NCBI GenBank assembly: GCA_045531965.1
Contig: JAZSFA010000144.1
Location: 1-64,000 of the forward strand
From: CAMEON01 sp045531965
Lineage (GTDB): Bacteria; Bacillota; Clostridia; Oscillospirales; CAG-272
DNA length: 64,000 nucleotides
Reading direction: 5' to 3'
How positions within the stretch are numbered: position 1 is the first letter of the stretch; every line of letters starts with the position of its first letter. Positions 34,141-42,768 of the stretch are shown here, one piece after another. The notes under the pieces are model-generated. The model searched no databases. It saw nothing but the letters and a program-made list of their open reading frames with translations, and had not been told where the DNA came from. Both the position numbers and the translations under genes were made by a program.

Positions 34141-34170
34141 CCGTAGGGGAGGAATCTCCCCTCCCGCCAG
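34141..34170. repeat. Short GTAGGGG-type element (half copy)
   Basis: CGTAGGGGAGG with a GGGGAG...CTCCCC hairpin; it corresponds to the left half of copies 1 and 2 and lies between the two duplicated lipoprotein genes. Confidence 0.5.
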
Positions 34171-34197
34171 TCCTCAAAAACGAAAGGAGAATTCACC

Positions 34198-35136
34198 ATG
34201 AAAAAACTGCTGCTGTTTGTCCTGTGTGCCTTCCTGACCGTATCCCTGTTCGGGTGTGCCCCGCCCACGTTCCCACGGGAACACATAACCGAAGATCCGC
34301 CCATCATGGATCCCGAGGATATCTATACCGAAACCACCGAGGAAAGAACCCTTGGCGGAACGGTTCAGGCAATCTGCGGCAAAGACCTAATTCGCATCAG
34401 TCTGTTTCAAGTTCACCGTGAGGAATACGGTGACGAAGTATACGTGCGTATCCCTCCCAACACAGAAACCTCCGATTATTGCAAAAGCGACTGGGTGGAC
34501 GTGACCTTCGACACCATCGAACGTTCCACAAATCCCGATGGCCTACCCATCATTATAGCCAAGACCCTGACCATCTCCCCCGTAGCCGCCAAGCCCGTCA
34601 TCTACCTCTACCCCGATACCCCCACCGAAGTGTCCGTCAAGCTGACCCTGGACGGTCGTCTCACCTGCACCTACCCCGACTACGATAAGGGCTGGGATCA
34701 CTTTACCGCTCACCCCGACGGAACCCTGATCTTCCCCGACGGAAAAGAATACTATTGCCTCTACTGGGAGGGAATTCAGAACGCCGAGTGGGATTTCTCC
34801 AAGGGCTTCTGCGTGAAGGGCGAGGACACCGCCGCCTTCCTTGAATGGGCACTGGCTGAGCAAGGTCTGACCCCCCGCGAGGCAAACGAGTTCATCATCT
34901 ACTGGCTGCCTCGGATGCAGGAGAACCCTTACAACGTCATTGCCTTCCAGACCGACGCCTACACCGACACCGCGGTTTTGGAGATCACCCCCAAGCCCGA
35001 CAGCCTTATCCGTGTGTTCATGGCGTGGTACGCCACCGACACCGCCGTGGAGCTGTCCCCACAAGCCTTTGATCCCCCTGTCCGTGATGGTTTTACCGTG
35101 GTGGAGTGGGGTGGCAGTCAGGTGAAGAAGCCTTGA
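34198..35136 (+). CDS. KPVIYLYP-domain surface lipoprotein (second copy)
   Basis: 312 residues, lipobox SLFGC. The N-terminal ~135 residues differ from the first copy, but the region starting KPVIYLYPDTPTEVS is nearly identical through AVLEITPKPDSL; the last ~35 residues diverge again. Both proteins keep EFIIYWLPRMQ and CVKGEDTAAFLEWALAEQ unchanged. The high DNA identity of the block against a diverged head suggests gene conversion or selection on this domain. Ribosome site AAAGGAG. The function is unknown; surface exposure is expected. Confidence 0.85.
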   Translation: MKKLLLFVLCAFLTVSLFGCAPPTFPREHITEDPPIMDPEDIYTETTEERTLGGTVQAICGKDLIRISLFQVHREEYGDEVYVRIPPNTETSDYCKSDWVDVTFDTIERSTNPDGLPIIIAKTLTISPVAAKPVIYLYPDTPTEVSVKLTLDGRLTCTYPDYDKGWDHFTAHPDGTLIFPDGKEYYCLYWEGIQNAEWDFSKGFCVKGEDTAAFLEWALAEQGLTPREANEFIIYWLPRMQENPYNVIAFQTDAYTDTAVLEITPKPDSLIRVFMAWYATDTAVELSPQAFDPPVRDGFTVVEWGGSQVKKP

Positions 35137-35187
35137 CGCTCAATCCTCGTAAATAAAAAATATCACATACAGAAAGGAACCGAAACC

Positions 35188-36903
35188 ATGCCCAACTATC
35201 TCGACAACTACAACCGCTGGCTCACCTCCGACAACCTCTCCGACGCGGAGAAAGCAGAGCTTCTGTCCATCAAGGACGATGACAAAGAGATCCAGCTCCG
35301 TTTCACCGACTACCTCTCCTTCGGCACCGCCGGTCTGCGCGGTACCATGAAGGTGGGTATGAACGCCATGAATATCCATACCGTGGCCTACGCCACCCAA
35401 GGTCTTGCCCAGCTGATCATCGAGGAAGGTCGGTCCAAGGACGGTGTCGCCATCGCTTACGACAGCCGCAACAATTCCGAGCTGTTCGCCAAGACCGCCG
35501 CCCGGGTGCTTGCCGCCGCCGATATCCCCGCTTACCTCTTCGACGAGCTGCGCCCCACCCCAGAGCTGTCCTTTGCGCTCCGTGAGCTACACTGCGTGGC
35601 GGGCATCAACATTACCGCCTCCCACAACCCCAAGCAGTACAACGGCTACAAGGCCTACTGGGAAGACGGCGCGCAGCTTCCCCCCGAGCACGCCGACGTG
35701 GTGAGCGCCACCATGCAGAAGCTGGATATCTTTGAGGACGTGAAGCTTGCTGACTTTGACGAAGCCCTTGCCGCAGGTAAGATTATCATGCTTGGTCGCG
35801 ATATGGACGAGAAATACCTAGACTGTGTCCAAGCGCAAGCAGTCAACCCCGAGGCTGTCAAGGCTGTTGCCGATGATCTGAGAATCGTCTACTCCCCCCT
35901 CCACGGCACGGGCTACCGTCTCGTCCCCGAGATCCTGCGCCGTTGCGGTCACAAAAACGTCTTCACCGTCGATGAGCAGATGATCATCAGCGGTGACTTC
36001 CCCACCGTGGCAAAGCCCAACCCCGAGTACAAGGAGGTCTTCGACATCGGCATGAAGATCGCTGACGAGGTAGGTTCTGATTTGGTGGTCGCAACCGACC
36101 CCGACGCCGACCGCGTGGGCGTGGTCACCCGTACCCCCGACGGCTCCTTCACCACCATCACGGGCAACCAGATGGGCGCGCTCCTTCTGGACTACATCCT
36201 CACCGCCTACGAGGAAACAGGCACCATGCCCGAGATCCCCTTCGCAGTCAAAACCATCGTCACCACAGAACTCGCCGCCAAGATCTGCGAGGCTCACGGC
36301 GTCAAGATGCACAACGTGCTGACCGGTTTTAAGTTCATCGGCGAAGTCATCAAGGACTACGAGAAGAAGGGTTATGGCACTTTCGTTCTAGGCTTCGAGG
36401 AGAGCTACGGCTATCTCAAGGGCACCTACGCCCGCGACAAGGACGCCGTGGTCGCCGCCATGCTGATCTGCGAGATGACCGCCTACTACAAGGCCAAGGG
36501 CATGACCCTGTCGGATGCGCTGGATGCTCTGTACGAGAAATACGGCTACTGCTACGAGGCCAACGTGGAGATCTACATGGAGGGCCTGGACGGTCCCGCC
36601 CGCATGGCTGAGAAGATGAACGCCCTGCGGAACCCCGCTCCCACCGAAATCAACGGCTGTAAGGTGGTCAAGTTTGGCGACTATCAAGCACAGACCATTG
36701 AAAATCGCATCGAAGGCACCGTGGAATCTACCAATCTGCCCAAGTCCAATGTTCTGTCCTTCATTCTGGACAACGGTGATGTTATCGTCGCTCGTCCCTC
36801 GGGTACCGAGCCCAAGATCAAGTTCTACTTCATGCTCATCGGTAAGAATAAAGTCGAAACCGAAGCCAAGATGGCGACTTACCGTCTATCCTTGGGCGTG
36901 TAA
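35188..36903 (+). CDS. Phosphoglucomutase/phosphomannomutase (alpha-D-phosphohexomutase)
   Basis: 571 residues, usual for the Firmicutes enzymes of this family. The four family signatures are present: phosphoserine loop ITASHNPKQYNGYK, metal loop DPDADRVG, sugar-binding FEESYGY and phosphate-binding SGTEPKIKFYF. It interconverts hexose 1- and 6-phosphates, feeding nucleotide-sugar synthesis for the cell envelope or storage sugar use. Ribosome site AGAAAGGA. A strong terminator follows. Glucose versus mannose preference cannot be read from sequence. Confidence 0.94.
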   Translation: MPNYLDNYNRWLTSDNLSDAEKAELLSIKDDDKEIQLRFTDYLSFGTAGLRGTMKVGMNAMNIHTVAYATQGLAQLIIEEGRSKDGVAIAYDSRNNSELFAKTAARVLAAADIPAYLFDELRPTPELSFALRELHCVAGINITASHNPKQYNGYKAYWEDGAQLPPEHADVVSATMQKLDIFEDVKLADFDEALAAGKIIMLGRDMDEKYLDCVQAQAVNPEAVKAVADDLRIVYSPLHGTGYRLVPEILRRCGHKNVFTVDEQMIISGDFPTVAKPNPEYKEVFDIGMKIADEVGSDLVVATDPDADRVGVVTRTPDGSFTTITGNQMGALLLDYILTAYEETGTMPEIPFAVKTIVTTELAAKICEAHGVKMHNVLTGFKFIGEVIKDYEKKGYGTFVLGFEESYGYLKGTYARDKDAVVAAMLICEMTAYYKAKGMTLSDALDALYEKYGYCYEANVEIYMEGLDGPARMAEKMNALRNPAPTEINGCKVVKFGDYQAQTIENRIEGTVESTNLPKSNVLSFILDNGDVIVARPSGTEPKIKFYFMLIGKNKVETEAKMATYRLSLGV

Positions 36904-36913
36904 TTTTTTAGTC

Positions 36914-36946
36914 AAAAACGGGAAAACTTGTGTTTTCCCGTTTTTT
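36914..36946 (+). terminator. Terminator of the phosphohexomutase gene
   Basis: AAAACGGGAAAAC / GTTTTCCCGTTTT hairpin with a T run, 10 bases past the stop. Confidence 0.92.
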
Positions 36947-37019
36947 AACAGAAATCTACATATCTTTACCAAAGAACCTTATGAAAACCATGTAAAAAAC
37001 GCGCATCACCCCGTATCAC

Positions 37020-37048
37020 TTGACAATACTACAAAAAAGATGTATAAT
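37020..37048 (+). promoter_or_regulatory. Promoter of trkA-trkH
   Basis: TTGACA, 17 bases, TATAAT, all consensus, about 33 bases before the ATG at 37082. Confidence 0.9.
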
Positions 37049-37081
37049 AATACCATATATTTTCCATGTGAGGCATGTTTT

Positions 37082-38437
37082 ATGAAAATTATCATCATCG
37101 GTTGCGGCGAGGTTGGTAAGACTTTGGCGGAACAACTAAATACAGAAGACAACAGTATCACGGTGATTGATACTCGCCCCGAGGCTGTGGAAGACTTGAC
37201 CTCTCGCGTAGACATTATGGGGATTATCGGCAACGGTGCAACCATGTCTATTCAAAACGAAGCAGGAGTGAAGCACGCGGATCTTTTGGTTGCGGTTACG
37301 GAATCCGATGAATTGAACCTACTTTGTTGCGCTGTCGCGAGAAAATCCACCCGCTGTCGAACCATCGCCCGCGTGCGGAACCCCGAATACAGCGCAGAAG
37401 CGGCATATTTAAAAGAAGAGCTGGGTATTGAAATGCTTATCAATCCCGAGCAAGCCGCGGCGACTGAAATTGCCCGCATTCTTCGCTTCCCCTCTGCCAT
37501 CAAGATCGACACCTTCGCTCGAGGACGTGTAGAGCTTCTCAAATTCCGCCTCCCTGAGGGCAGCATAATAGCCGGTATGTCCGTCAAGGATATTGCGGTG
37601 AAATTCAAATGCGATCTCCTTTTCTGCACCGTCGAACGCGGTGAAGAAGTCTTTATATCCAAAGGCAATTTTGTATTTCAGGGCAAGGATGTGATCTCCT
37701 TGATCGCATCCCCCAAAAACGCATCGGATTTTTTCAAAAAAATCGGATATAAAATTCGTTCCGTGAAAGATGTGATGATTGCCGGCGGCGGCAATATGAC
37801 CCATTATCTGTGCGCCATGCTTCGAAGAGACGGCACATCAGTCACCGTCATTGAACCCGATATGGCACAATGCGAGGATCTTTCCATTCGATGGCCTGAA
37901 ATCAAAGTTTTGAATGGTGATCCTACAGATAAAAGTCTCTTACTGGAGGCCGGCATTGAACACATCGGCGCTTTTGCCGCGCTGACCAATCACGACGAAG
38001 AAAATATCTTGCTCTCTCTTTTTGCCAAAAGTGCCTGTCAGGGCAAGACCATTACAAAAATTAACCGCATCGAGTTTGACGAAGTCATTTCCCGATTGGA
38101 TCTTGACTCTACTGTGTATCCCAAACATATCACAGCGGAGATCATCGCCCGATACGTCCGCGCTACCCAAAATTCTATGGGTAGCAACATGGAAACCTTG
38201 TATCACGTAATCAAGGATCAAATAGAAGCTGCTGAATTTGTGGTAAGAGAGTCATCTCCCATCACGGACACGCCCCTGTCGCAACTGACCTTTAAGCCCG
38301 ACGTACTCATTGGCGCGATTATCCACAACGGTCAGGTACGCATTCCTCGTGGTCACGATGTCATTCAACCCGGAGACACCGTGATCGTTGTGTCAAAACT
38401 TCTCACACTCCATGACCTCACAGATATTTTGAAATAA
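37082..38437 (+). CDS. trkA: Trk potassium-uptake regulatory subunit TrkA
   Basis: 451 residues from the ATG at 37082 (GAGG site). Two Rossmann RCK-N domains, the first with IIIGCGEVGKTLAEQL and the second with IAGGGNMTHYL, each followed by an RCK-C (TrkA-C) domain; the last ends VIQPGDTVIVVSK. It forms the cytoplasmic nucleotide-binding ring that gates the membrane subunit TrkH encoded 10 bases downstream. RCK-C domains of this type can bind c-di-AMP in Firmicutes; no binding residue is asserted here. Confidence 0.95.
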   Translation: MKIIIIGCGEVGKTLAEQLNTEDNSITVIDTRPEAVEDLTSRVDIMGIIGNGATMSIQNEAGVKHADLLVAVTESDELNLLCCAVARKSTRCRTIARVRNPEYSAEAAYLKEELGIEMLINPEQAAATEIARILRFPSAIKIDTFARGRVELLKFRLPEGSIIAGMSVKDIAVKFKCDLLFCTVERGEEVFISKGNFVFQGKDVISLIASPKNASDFFKKIGYKIRSVKDVMIAGGGNMTHYLCAMLRRDGTSVTVIEPDMAQCEDLSIRWPEIKVLNGDPTDKSLLLEAGIEHIGAFAALTNHDEENILLSLFAKSACQGKTITKINRIEFDEVISRLDLDSTVYPKHITAEIIARYVRATQNSMGSNMETLYHVIKDQIEAAEFVVRESSPITDTPLSQLTFKPDVLIGAIIHNGQVRIPRGHDVIQPGDTVIVVSKLLTLHDLTDILK

Positions 38438-38447
38438 GAGGTAGCCC

Positions 38448-39881
38448 ATGAATTATCGTATGATCAAAAACATCACGGGCTGGCTGTTGATTTTTGAAGC
38501 GCTGTTCATGTCCGTTCCCGCCATCACTGCCATCGTCTATAAGGAATCCGAATTATGGCACTTTCTCATGGTCATGGCAGGATGTCTCATCTTGGGTGGG
38601 CTCATGGTCTTCCGCAAGCCCCCAAGCACAACTTTATACGCCAAAGAAGGGTTTGTGATCGTATCCCTCAGCTGGATTGTATTGAGTCTTGTGGGTGCCC
38701 TTCCCTTGTTCATTTCAGGGGCAATCCCCAATTATATCGATGCCCTGTTTGAAACCGTCTCCGGCTTCACCACAACAGGAGCCAGTATCGTTCCCGCTGT
38801 TGAGTCTCTGCCTAAATGTATGCTCATGTGGCGTAGCTTTACCCACTGGGTAGGTGGTATGGGTGTGCTGGTCTTCATCATGGCCTTTGTTCCCTTGTCG
38901 GGAGGTCACAATCTTCATATCATGAAAGCGGAAAGCCCCGGTCCCTCGGTAAGCAAGCTGGTGCCCCGCGTCAAGACCACGGCTCTGATCCTTTACTCTA
39001 TTTATCTTGCTTTAACCTTCGTTGAGGTCATTATGCTCCTCTGCGGCGGTATGAACGCATTTGAAGCATTGACCACCGCGTTCGGCACCGCCGGCACAGG
39101 CGGCTTTGGTGTTCGCAACGACAGCATCGCCTCTTACTCCCCCTATATTCAAATTGTGGTGACAGTATTCATGCTGCTGTTTTCGGTCAATTTCAGTTGC
39201 TACTATCTGCTGCTGATCGGGCGTATCAAGGATGCCTTCAACGCCGAGCTTCGCACCTTCGTGCTGATCGTGGCAGGCGCTATTGGAATTATTACCGTCA
39301 ATATCTGTCATATGTATAGCTCAATCGGGGAATCTTTACGTCATTCAGCCTTTGCCGTCGGCTCGATCATCTCCACCACGGGCTTTGCCACCGAGGACTT
39401 CAACCTGTGGCCCGCCCTCTCCAAAACCGTTCTCGTTCTGCTTATGTTCGTCGGTGCCTGCGCAGGCTCTACAGGCGGTGGTCTCAAGGTTTCCCGCCTC
39501 ATCATCCTTTTCAAGGGTCTTGGACGAGAGCTTGGCACCATGATTCACCCCCACCGAGTAAAAAAGGTCACCATCGACAAGCGCCCCATGGATAACGACG
39601 TGGTGCGCTCAGTCAATGTCTATATGGTCTGCTTCCTTTTGGTGTTCGTCTCCTCCATTGCGCTAATCAGCATTGAAGGACACGATCTGATCACTAATTT
39701 CACTGCTGTTGCCGCAACAATAAACAACATCGGTCCCGGACTTGAGCTGGTGGGTCCCACCCAGAATTTTGCGTTTTTCTCATACCCTTCCAAGCTGGTT
39801 TTGATCTTTGATATGTTGGCCGGAAGACTCGAGCTTTTCCCCATGCTGGTGCTCTTCCTCCCAGCAACCTGGAAAAAATAA
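38448..39881 (+). CDS. trkH: Trk potassium-uptake membrane subunit TrkH
   Basis: 477 residues, multi-pass membrane protein. Selectivity-filter-like repeats, each with a central TTG or TGG: VSGFTTTGASIVP, FGTAGTGGFGVRN, IISTTGFATED and ATINNIGPGLE. ACAGSTGGGLKVSRL is a further conserved block. It forms the K+ pathway controlled by TrkA. The ribosome site is AGAGGT. It is slightly shorter than many TrkH/KtrB proteins but all four pore repeats are visible. Confidence 0.95.
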   Translation: MNYRMIKNITGWLLIFEALFMSVPAITAIVYKESELWHFLMVMAGCLILGGLMVFRKPPSTTLYAKEGFVIVSLSWIVLSLVGALPLFISGAIPNYIDALFETVSGFTTTGASIVPAVESLPKCMLMWRSFTHWVGGMGVLVFIMAFVPLSGGHNLHIMKAESPGPSVSKLVPRVKTTALILYSIYLALTFVEVIMLLCGGMNAFEALTTAFGTAGTGGFGVRNDSIASYSPYIQIVVTVFMLLFSVNFSCYYLLLIGRIKDAFNAELRTFVLIVAGAIGIITVNICHMYSSIGESLRHSAFAVGSIISTTGFATEDFNLWPALSKTVLVLLMFVGACAGSTGGGLKVSRLIILFKGLGRELGTMIHPHRVKKVTIDKRPMDNDVVRSVNVYMVCFLLVFVSSIALISIEGHDLITNFTAVAATINNIGPGLELVGPTQNFAFFSYPSKLVLIFDMLAGRLELFPMLVLFLPATWKK

Positions 39882-39887
39882 ACGTCA

Positions 39888-39932
39888 AAAGACCGTTCTG
39901 TTTCATCAAAGCAGAACGGTCTTTCTTTTTTC
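39888..39932. terminator. Bidirectional terminator between trkH and the YwaF-like gene
   Basis: AAAGACCGTTCTG pairs with CAGAACGGTCTTT and is followed by T-rich sequence on the plus strand and A-rich sequence on the other side. Confidence 0.85.
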
Positions 39933-39933
39933 T

Positions 39934-40749
39934 TTATTTATAAACCGGCACCCCGGATTCTGACTTAGGCACCGAAGGTGTTTCTTCCACAGACAAAGGT
40001 CTTTCTTTCAAGATAATCCTCGAGGCTACCGTATAAATTCCATATATGATGGCGCACATACCAAAAACTGCGGCAATAACGGTCAACGGCATCAAGGGCT
40101 CGGGAACAAAGGGAAACGTCACGCCATTGACGAAGAACCAATCGTATATATGCGTTTCGTTGGAATAGATGCTATTGCCCAAGGTAGCCCACACCACCAT
40201 ACAAAAAATAAACATCAGTTCTTTCCAAATATTCCTATATTTCAGCACCACTTGTCCTGTCGTCAAATGTAAAAATCCCCATGCAAACATCAAGCCATGA
40301 TAGAGGAAAGTTTGTACAACGCGATAACACCAAGGCAGGATGTCTCCAATGGCAGTACCAGGATACGTAATATACATGAGGGACGCCACCAAAGACAGAC
40401 ATACCACCGGGGTTTTCAGCCCTTTCAAACGATGGTTAAACTGTACCAACGGTATAAAGAATGCCATAACCGTGCAGATATGAAAGGGGAGCTTATCCAC
40501 ATTGATGGAAAAATCGGATTGCGACAGTGGCATAATGAAAAAGTCCAAAATGTAGACGATAGGCACAGCATAGGAAAGGATATCCAAGACTTCAGTCTTG
40601 CTTTTTGTAGAACGCCCTTTTAAAAGCAGTGCTGTCAAAAACGAACCGCCCACAATGATCAGAATATAAAGGAAATGCCACACGGAGAACAGCGTAATCG
40701 AGACATTCCCCCGAGTCGTGCCAAAAAGTTTTATCAGAATTTCACGCAT
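39934..40749 (-). CDS. YwaF/TMEM164-like integral membrane protein
   Basis: 271 residues from the ATG at 40749; GAGG is well spaced for it, while an ATG 9 bases upstream overlaps that site. About seven membrane segments. The characteristic LPFHICTVMAFFIPL resembles the conserved LPxHxC segment of the YwaF (TIGR02206) family, to which eukaryotic TMEM164 is related; TMEM164 has been reported as an acyltransferase of ether lipids, but a bacterial role is not established. Own promoter at 40785-40813. Confidence 0.78.
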   Translation of the reverse strand: MREILIKLFGTTRGNVSITLFSVWHFLYILIIVGGSFLTALLLKGRSTKSKTEVLDILSYAVPIVYILDFFIMPLSQSDFSINVDKLPFHICTVMAFFIPLVQFNHRLKGLKTPVVCLSLVASLMYITYPGTAIGDILPWCYRVVQTFLYHGLMFAWGFLHLTTGQVVLKYRNIWKELMFIFCMVVWATLGNSIYSNETHIYDWFFVNGVTFPFVPEPLMPLTVIAAVFGMCAIIYGIYTVASRIILKERPLSVEETPSVPKSESGVPVYK

Positions 40750-40784
40750 ATAAGTCATCTCCTCTCGCTTGAAATTCCACGCCT

Positions 40785-40813
40785 ATTTTAGCACGAATCC
40801 CCTTTTTTTTCAA
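40785..40813 (-). promoter_or_regulatory. Promoter of the YwaF-like gene
   Basis: Minus strand TTGAAA, 17 bases, TAAAAT (5 of 6 in each hexamer). Confidence 0.65.
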
Positions 40814-40864
40814 TATTCAATCGCCCATATTTCGTTGTTTTCATAATTCTTCATAATTTCACAT

Positions 40865-40896
40865 AAAAAACAGACCCTGTATCAGGTCTGTTTTTT
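40865..40896 (-). terminator. Terminator of the mrp-ydcF-like operon
   Basis: AAAAAACAGACC / GGTCTGTTTTTT palindrome, 21 bases past the stop at 40918; works in either direction. Confidence 0.88.
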
Positions 40897-40917
40897 GAAA
40901 ATATGGGTTTCATCAAC

Positions 40918-41694
40918 TCATGTTCCGGGTTTTGATGCTTCGTCAAAATCGGCGTGATTCAGTTTGGCTCCCTGGAATAGATCCTTAAATCTTGCCAATA
41001 CTTCTCTGACCTCACGCTTTCCCTGACCGCTATATGTGCGTAGATCGGCAGAAACGCCGTAAACCTCTACCTCCAGGGCTTCCGAAAGATACATAGCGCG
41101 GTAGAGATGATATTCTTGGGTTACGACAAGCATCCGCTTGATCCCGTAAACTTCTTTGGCACGAAGAATACTTTCATAGGTAGAAAAGCCCTGTGGATCC
41201 AAAAGGATCAGAGCTTCATCCACGCCGAGATCAACAGCCAGCTTTTTCATGGCTGTAACCTCATCATAATCTCCCGTTCGGTCACCACTCATGAGCAGCG
41301 GAACACCTTCTAAAGCGCGGTGTAATTCTACACCCACGGCTACTCTGTCATACAGCATATCGCTGGGAGAGCCATCGGGGCGAAGTCCGGCACCGAGCAC
41401 CAGAATACAATCAAAGGCTTTCTCTTTATTCAAAACCGCAACGTCTGTCACGGAAAGTACCTTTTTTTGTCCTGTGGTCACCATAGAGGCAGACACAACC
41501 ATCACAAGTATCCCAAACAGAAAAGCAGTTAAGAGGCAAAGCGCCAAAGCCGGCAAGATGATTTTTTTGTAAATCCGCCGACGTTGCTCTTTGCGGACAG
41601 CTTTTCTTTCTGCTCTTTCTTCCGTGGAAAGCCGACACTTTTTGGGAGCATCGTTAGGCTCGTTTGGCGTATGAAATTTACGTAGCTTCAGCAT
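40918..41694 (-). CDS. YdcF/SanA-family (DUF218) membrane-anchored protein
   Basis: 258 residues. A basic cytoplasmic head (~40 residues) and one membrane segment (about 42-66) are followed by a DUF218 Rossmann-like domain: DCILVLGAGLRPDGSPSDML, SGDRTGDYDEVTAM, STYESILRAKEVY and VTQEYHLYRAMYLS. SanA- and YdcF-type proteins are tied to envelope integrity; enzymatic activity is not settled. It follows the Mrp-type ATPase by 22 bases on the same strand. Ribosome site GGGAG. Confidence 0.88.
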   Translation of the reverse strand: MLKLRKFHTPNEPNDAPKKCRLSTEERAERKAVRKEQRRRIYKKIILPALALCLLTAFLFGILVMVVSASMVTTGQKKVLSVTDVAVLNKEKAFDCILVLGAGLRPDGSPSDMLYDRVAVGVELHRALEGVPLLMSGDRTGDYDEVTAMKKLAVDLGVDEALILLDPQGFSTYESILRAKEVYGIKRMLVVTQEYHLYRAMYLSEALEVEVYGVSADLRTYSGQGKREVREVLARFKDLFQGAKLNHADFDEASKPGT

Positions 41695-41716
41695 GAGATA
41701 CTCCCTTCACAGATGT

Positions 41717-42556
41717 TTATTGCACGGAACAAGCTTCTTCAAGAGCATCGGCAGCGTTATCAAGATAGTTATTCTCCATCATCTCGATCCACCCCTTGTC
41801 AACAAGAGCTGCCAGCTTATGATCCATAGGGATCTTGCCTAGAAGCTTGTAACCAAACTTTTCGGCAATCTCCTCGATGTGGCTGTCACCAAACACGCGG
41901 ATCTCCTTGCCGCAATCGGGGCAGACCACGTAGCTCATGTTTTCCACAAGACCGAGCACGGGAATAGACATCATCTGTGCCATGTTAGCAGCCTTCTGCA
42001 CAATCATAGACACCAACTCTTGGGGGCTGGAGACAATGATGATGCCATCCAGAGGCAGAGATTGGAACACGGTCAGAGGCACGTCGCCCGTTCCGGGAGG
42101 GCAGTCAACGAACAGGTAGTCGATATCGTTCCAAATGGTATCCGTCCAGAACTGCTTGACGGTGCCTGCGATGACAGGACCACGCCAAATGACGGGGCTG
42201 GTCTCGTCACGAAGCATGAGATTGACAGACATAATGTCAATACCTGTGGTAGTGGAGGGGGGGATCATGCCCAACCCCTCGCCTTCTACGGGCTTGTTGA
42301 GACCAAAGGCCTTGGGAATGGAGGGACCGGTGATATCAGCGTCAAGGATACCAACCTTGTAGCCCTTTCTCTGCATATTGACGGCCAGCATGGAAGTCAC
42401 AAGAGACTTACCAACGCCTCCCTTGCCGCTGACCACGCCGATGACGTGCTTGACAGAGGACATGTCGTGGGGTTTTGCCAGCATTTCCTCACGGCTGGGC
42501 TTTCTGGAAGCACAGTTGGAGGAACAAGTGGAACAATCGTGAGTACATTCAGACAT
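41717..42556 (-). CDS. Mrp/NBP35-family iron-sulphur carrier ATPase
   Basis: 279 residues. N-terminal cysteine cluster (CTHDCSTCSSNC), deviant Walker A SGKGGVGKS, FVDCPPGTGD and the bridging CxxC in VCPDCGKE that binds a 4Fe-4S cluster at the dimer interface. These proteins assemble or carry Fe-S clusters to target enzymes in the cytoplasm, fitting the many Fe-S proteins in this window (RimO, IspH, the activase, the helicase). Start behind AGAAAGGAAA; a hairpin repeat (42592-42650) lies upstream. Confidence 0.92.
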   Translation of the reverse strand: MSECTHDCSTCSSNCASRKPSREEMLAKPHDMSSVKHVIGVVSGKGGVGKSLVTSMLAVNMQRKGYKVGILDADITGPSIPKAFGLNKPVEGEGLGMIPPSTTTGIDIMSVNLMLRDETSPVIWRGPVIAGTVKQFWTDTIWNDIDYLFVDCPPGTGDVPLTVFQSLPLDGIIIVSSPQELVSMIVQKAANMAQMMSIPVLGLVENMSYVVCPDCGKEIRVFGDSHIEEIAEKFGYKLLGKIPMDHKLAALVDKGWIEMMENNYLDNAADALEEACSVQ

Positions 42557-42591
42557 TTTTTATATTTCCTTTCTGGTGATATATAGTTAAG

Positions 42592-42650
42592 GGGGACGCC
42601 AAAGGAAACTTTTTGAAAAAAGTTTCCTTTGGAATCCTTCAAAAACTTTC
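42592..42650 (+). repeat. Dispersed hairpin repeat, family 2, copy 1
   Basis: GGGGGACGC, then AAAGGAAACTTTTT / AAAAAGTTTCCTTT hairpin, then GGAATCCTTCAAAAACTTTC. It shares layout and ends with copies at 45943-46018, 52746-52803 and 54163-54222. It may also act as a terminator or leader hairpin. The rest of 42557-42768 shows nothing. Confidence 0.65.
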
Positions 42651-42768
42651 AATGAAAAAGTTCAGGCTAAGAGAAATCCTACCTGAAAACGAGAGAAACT
42701 TTCTTGATCTGTCGTGGGAAGGTGCCGCCCAGCACTGCGACGGGCAGCGGATAGAGAAAATATTCCGA

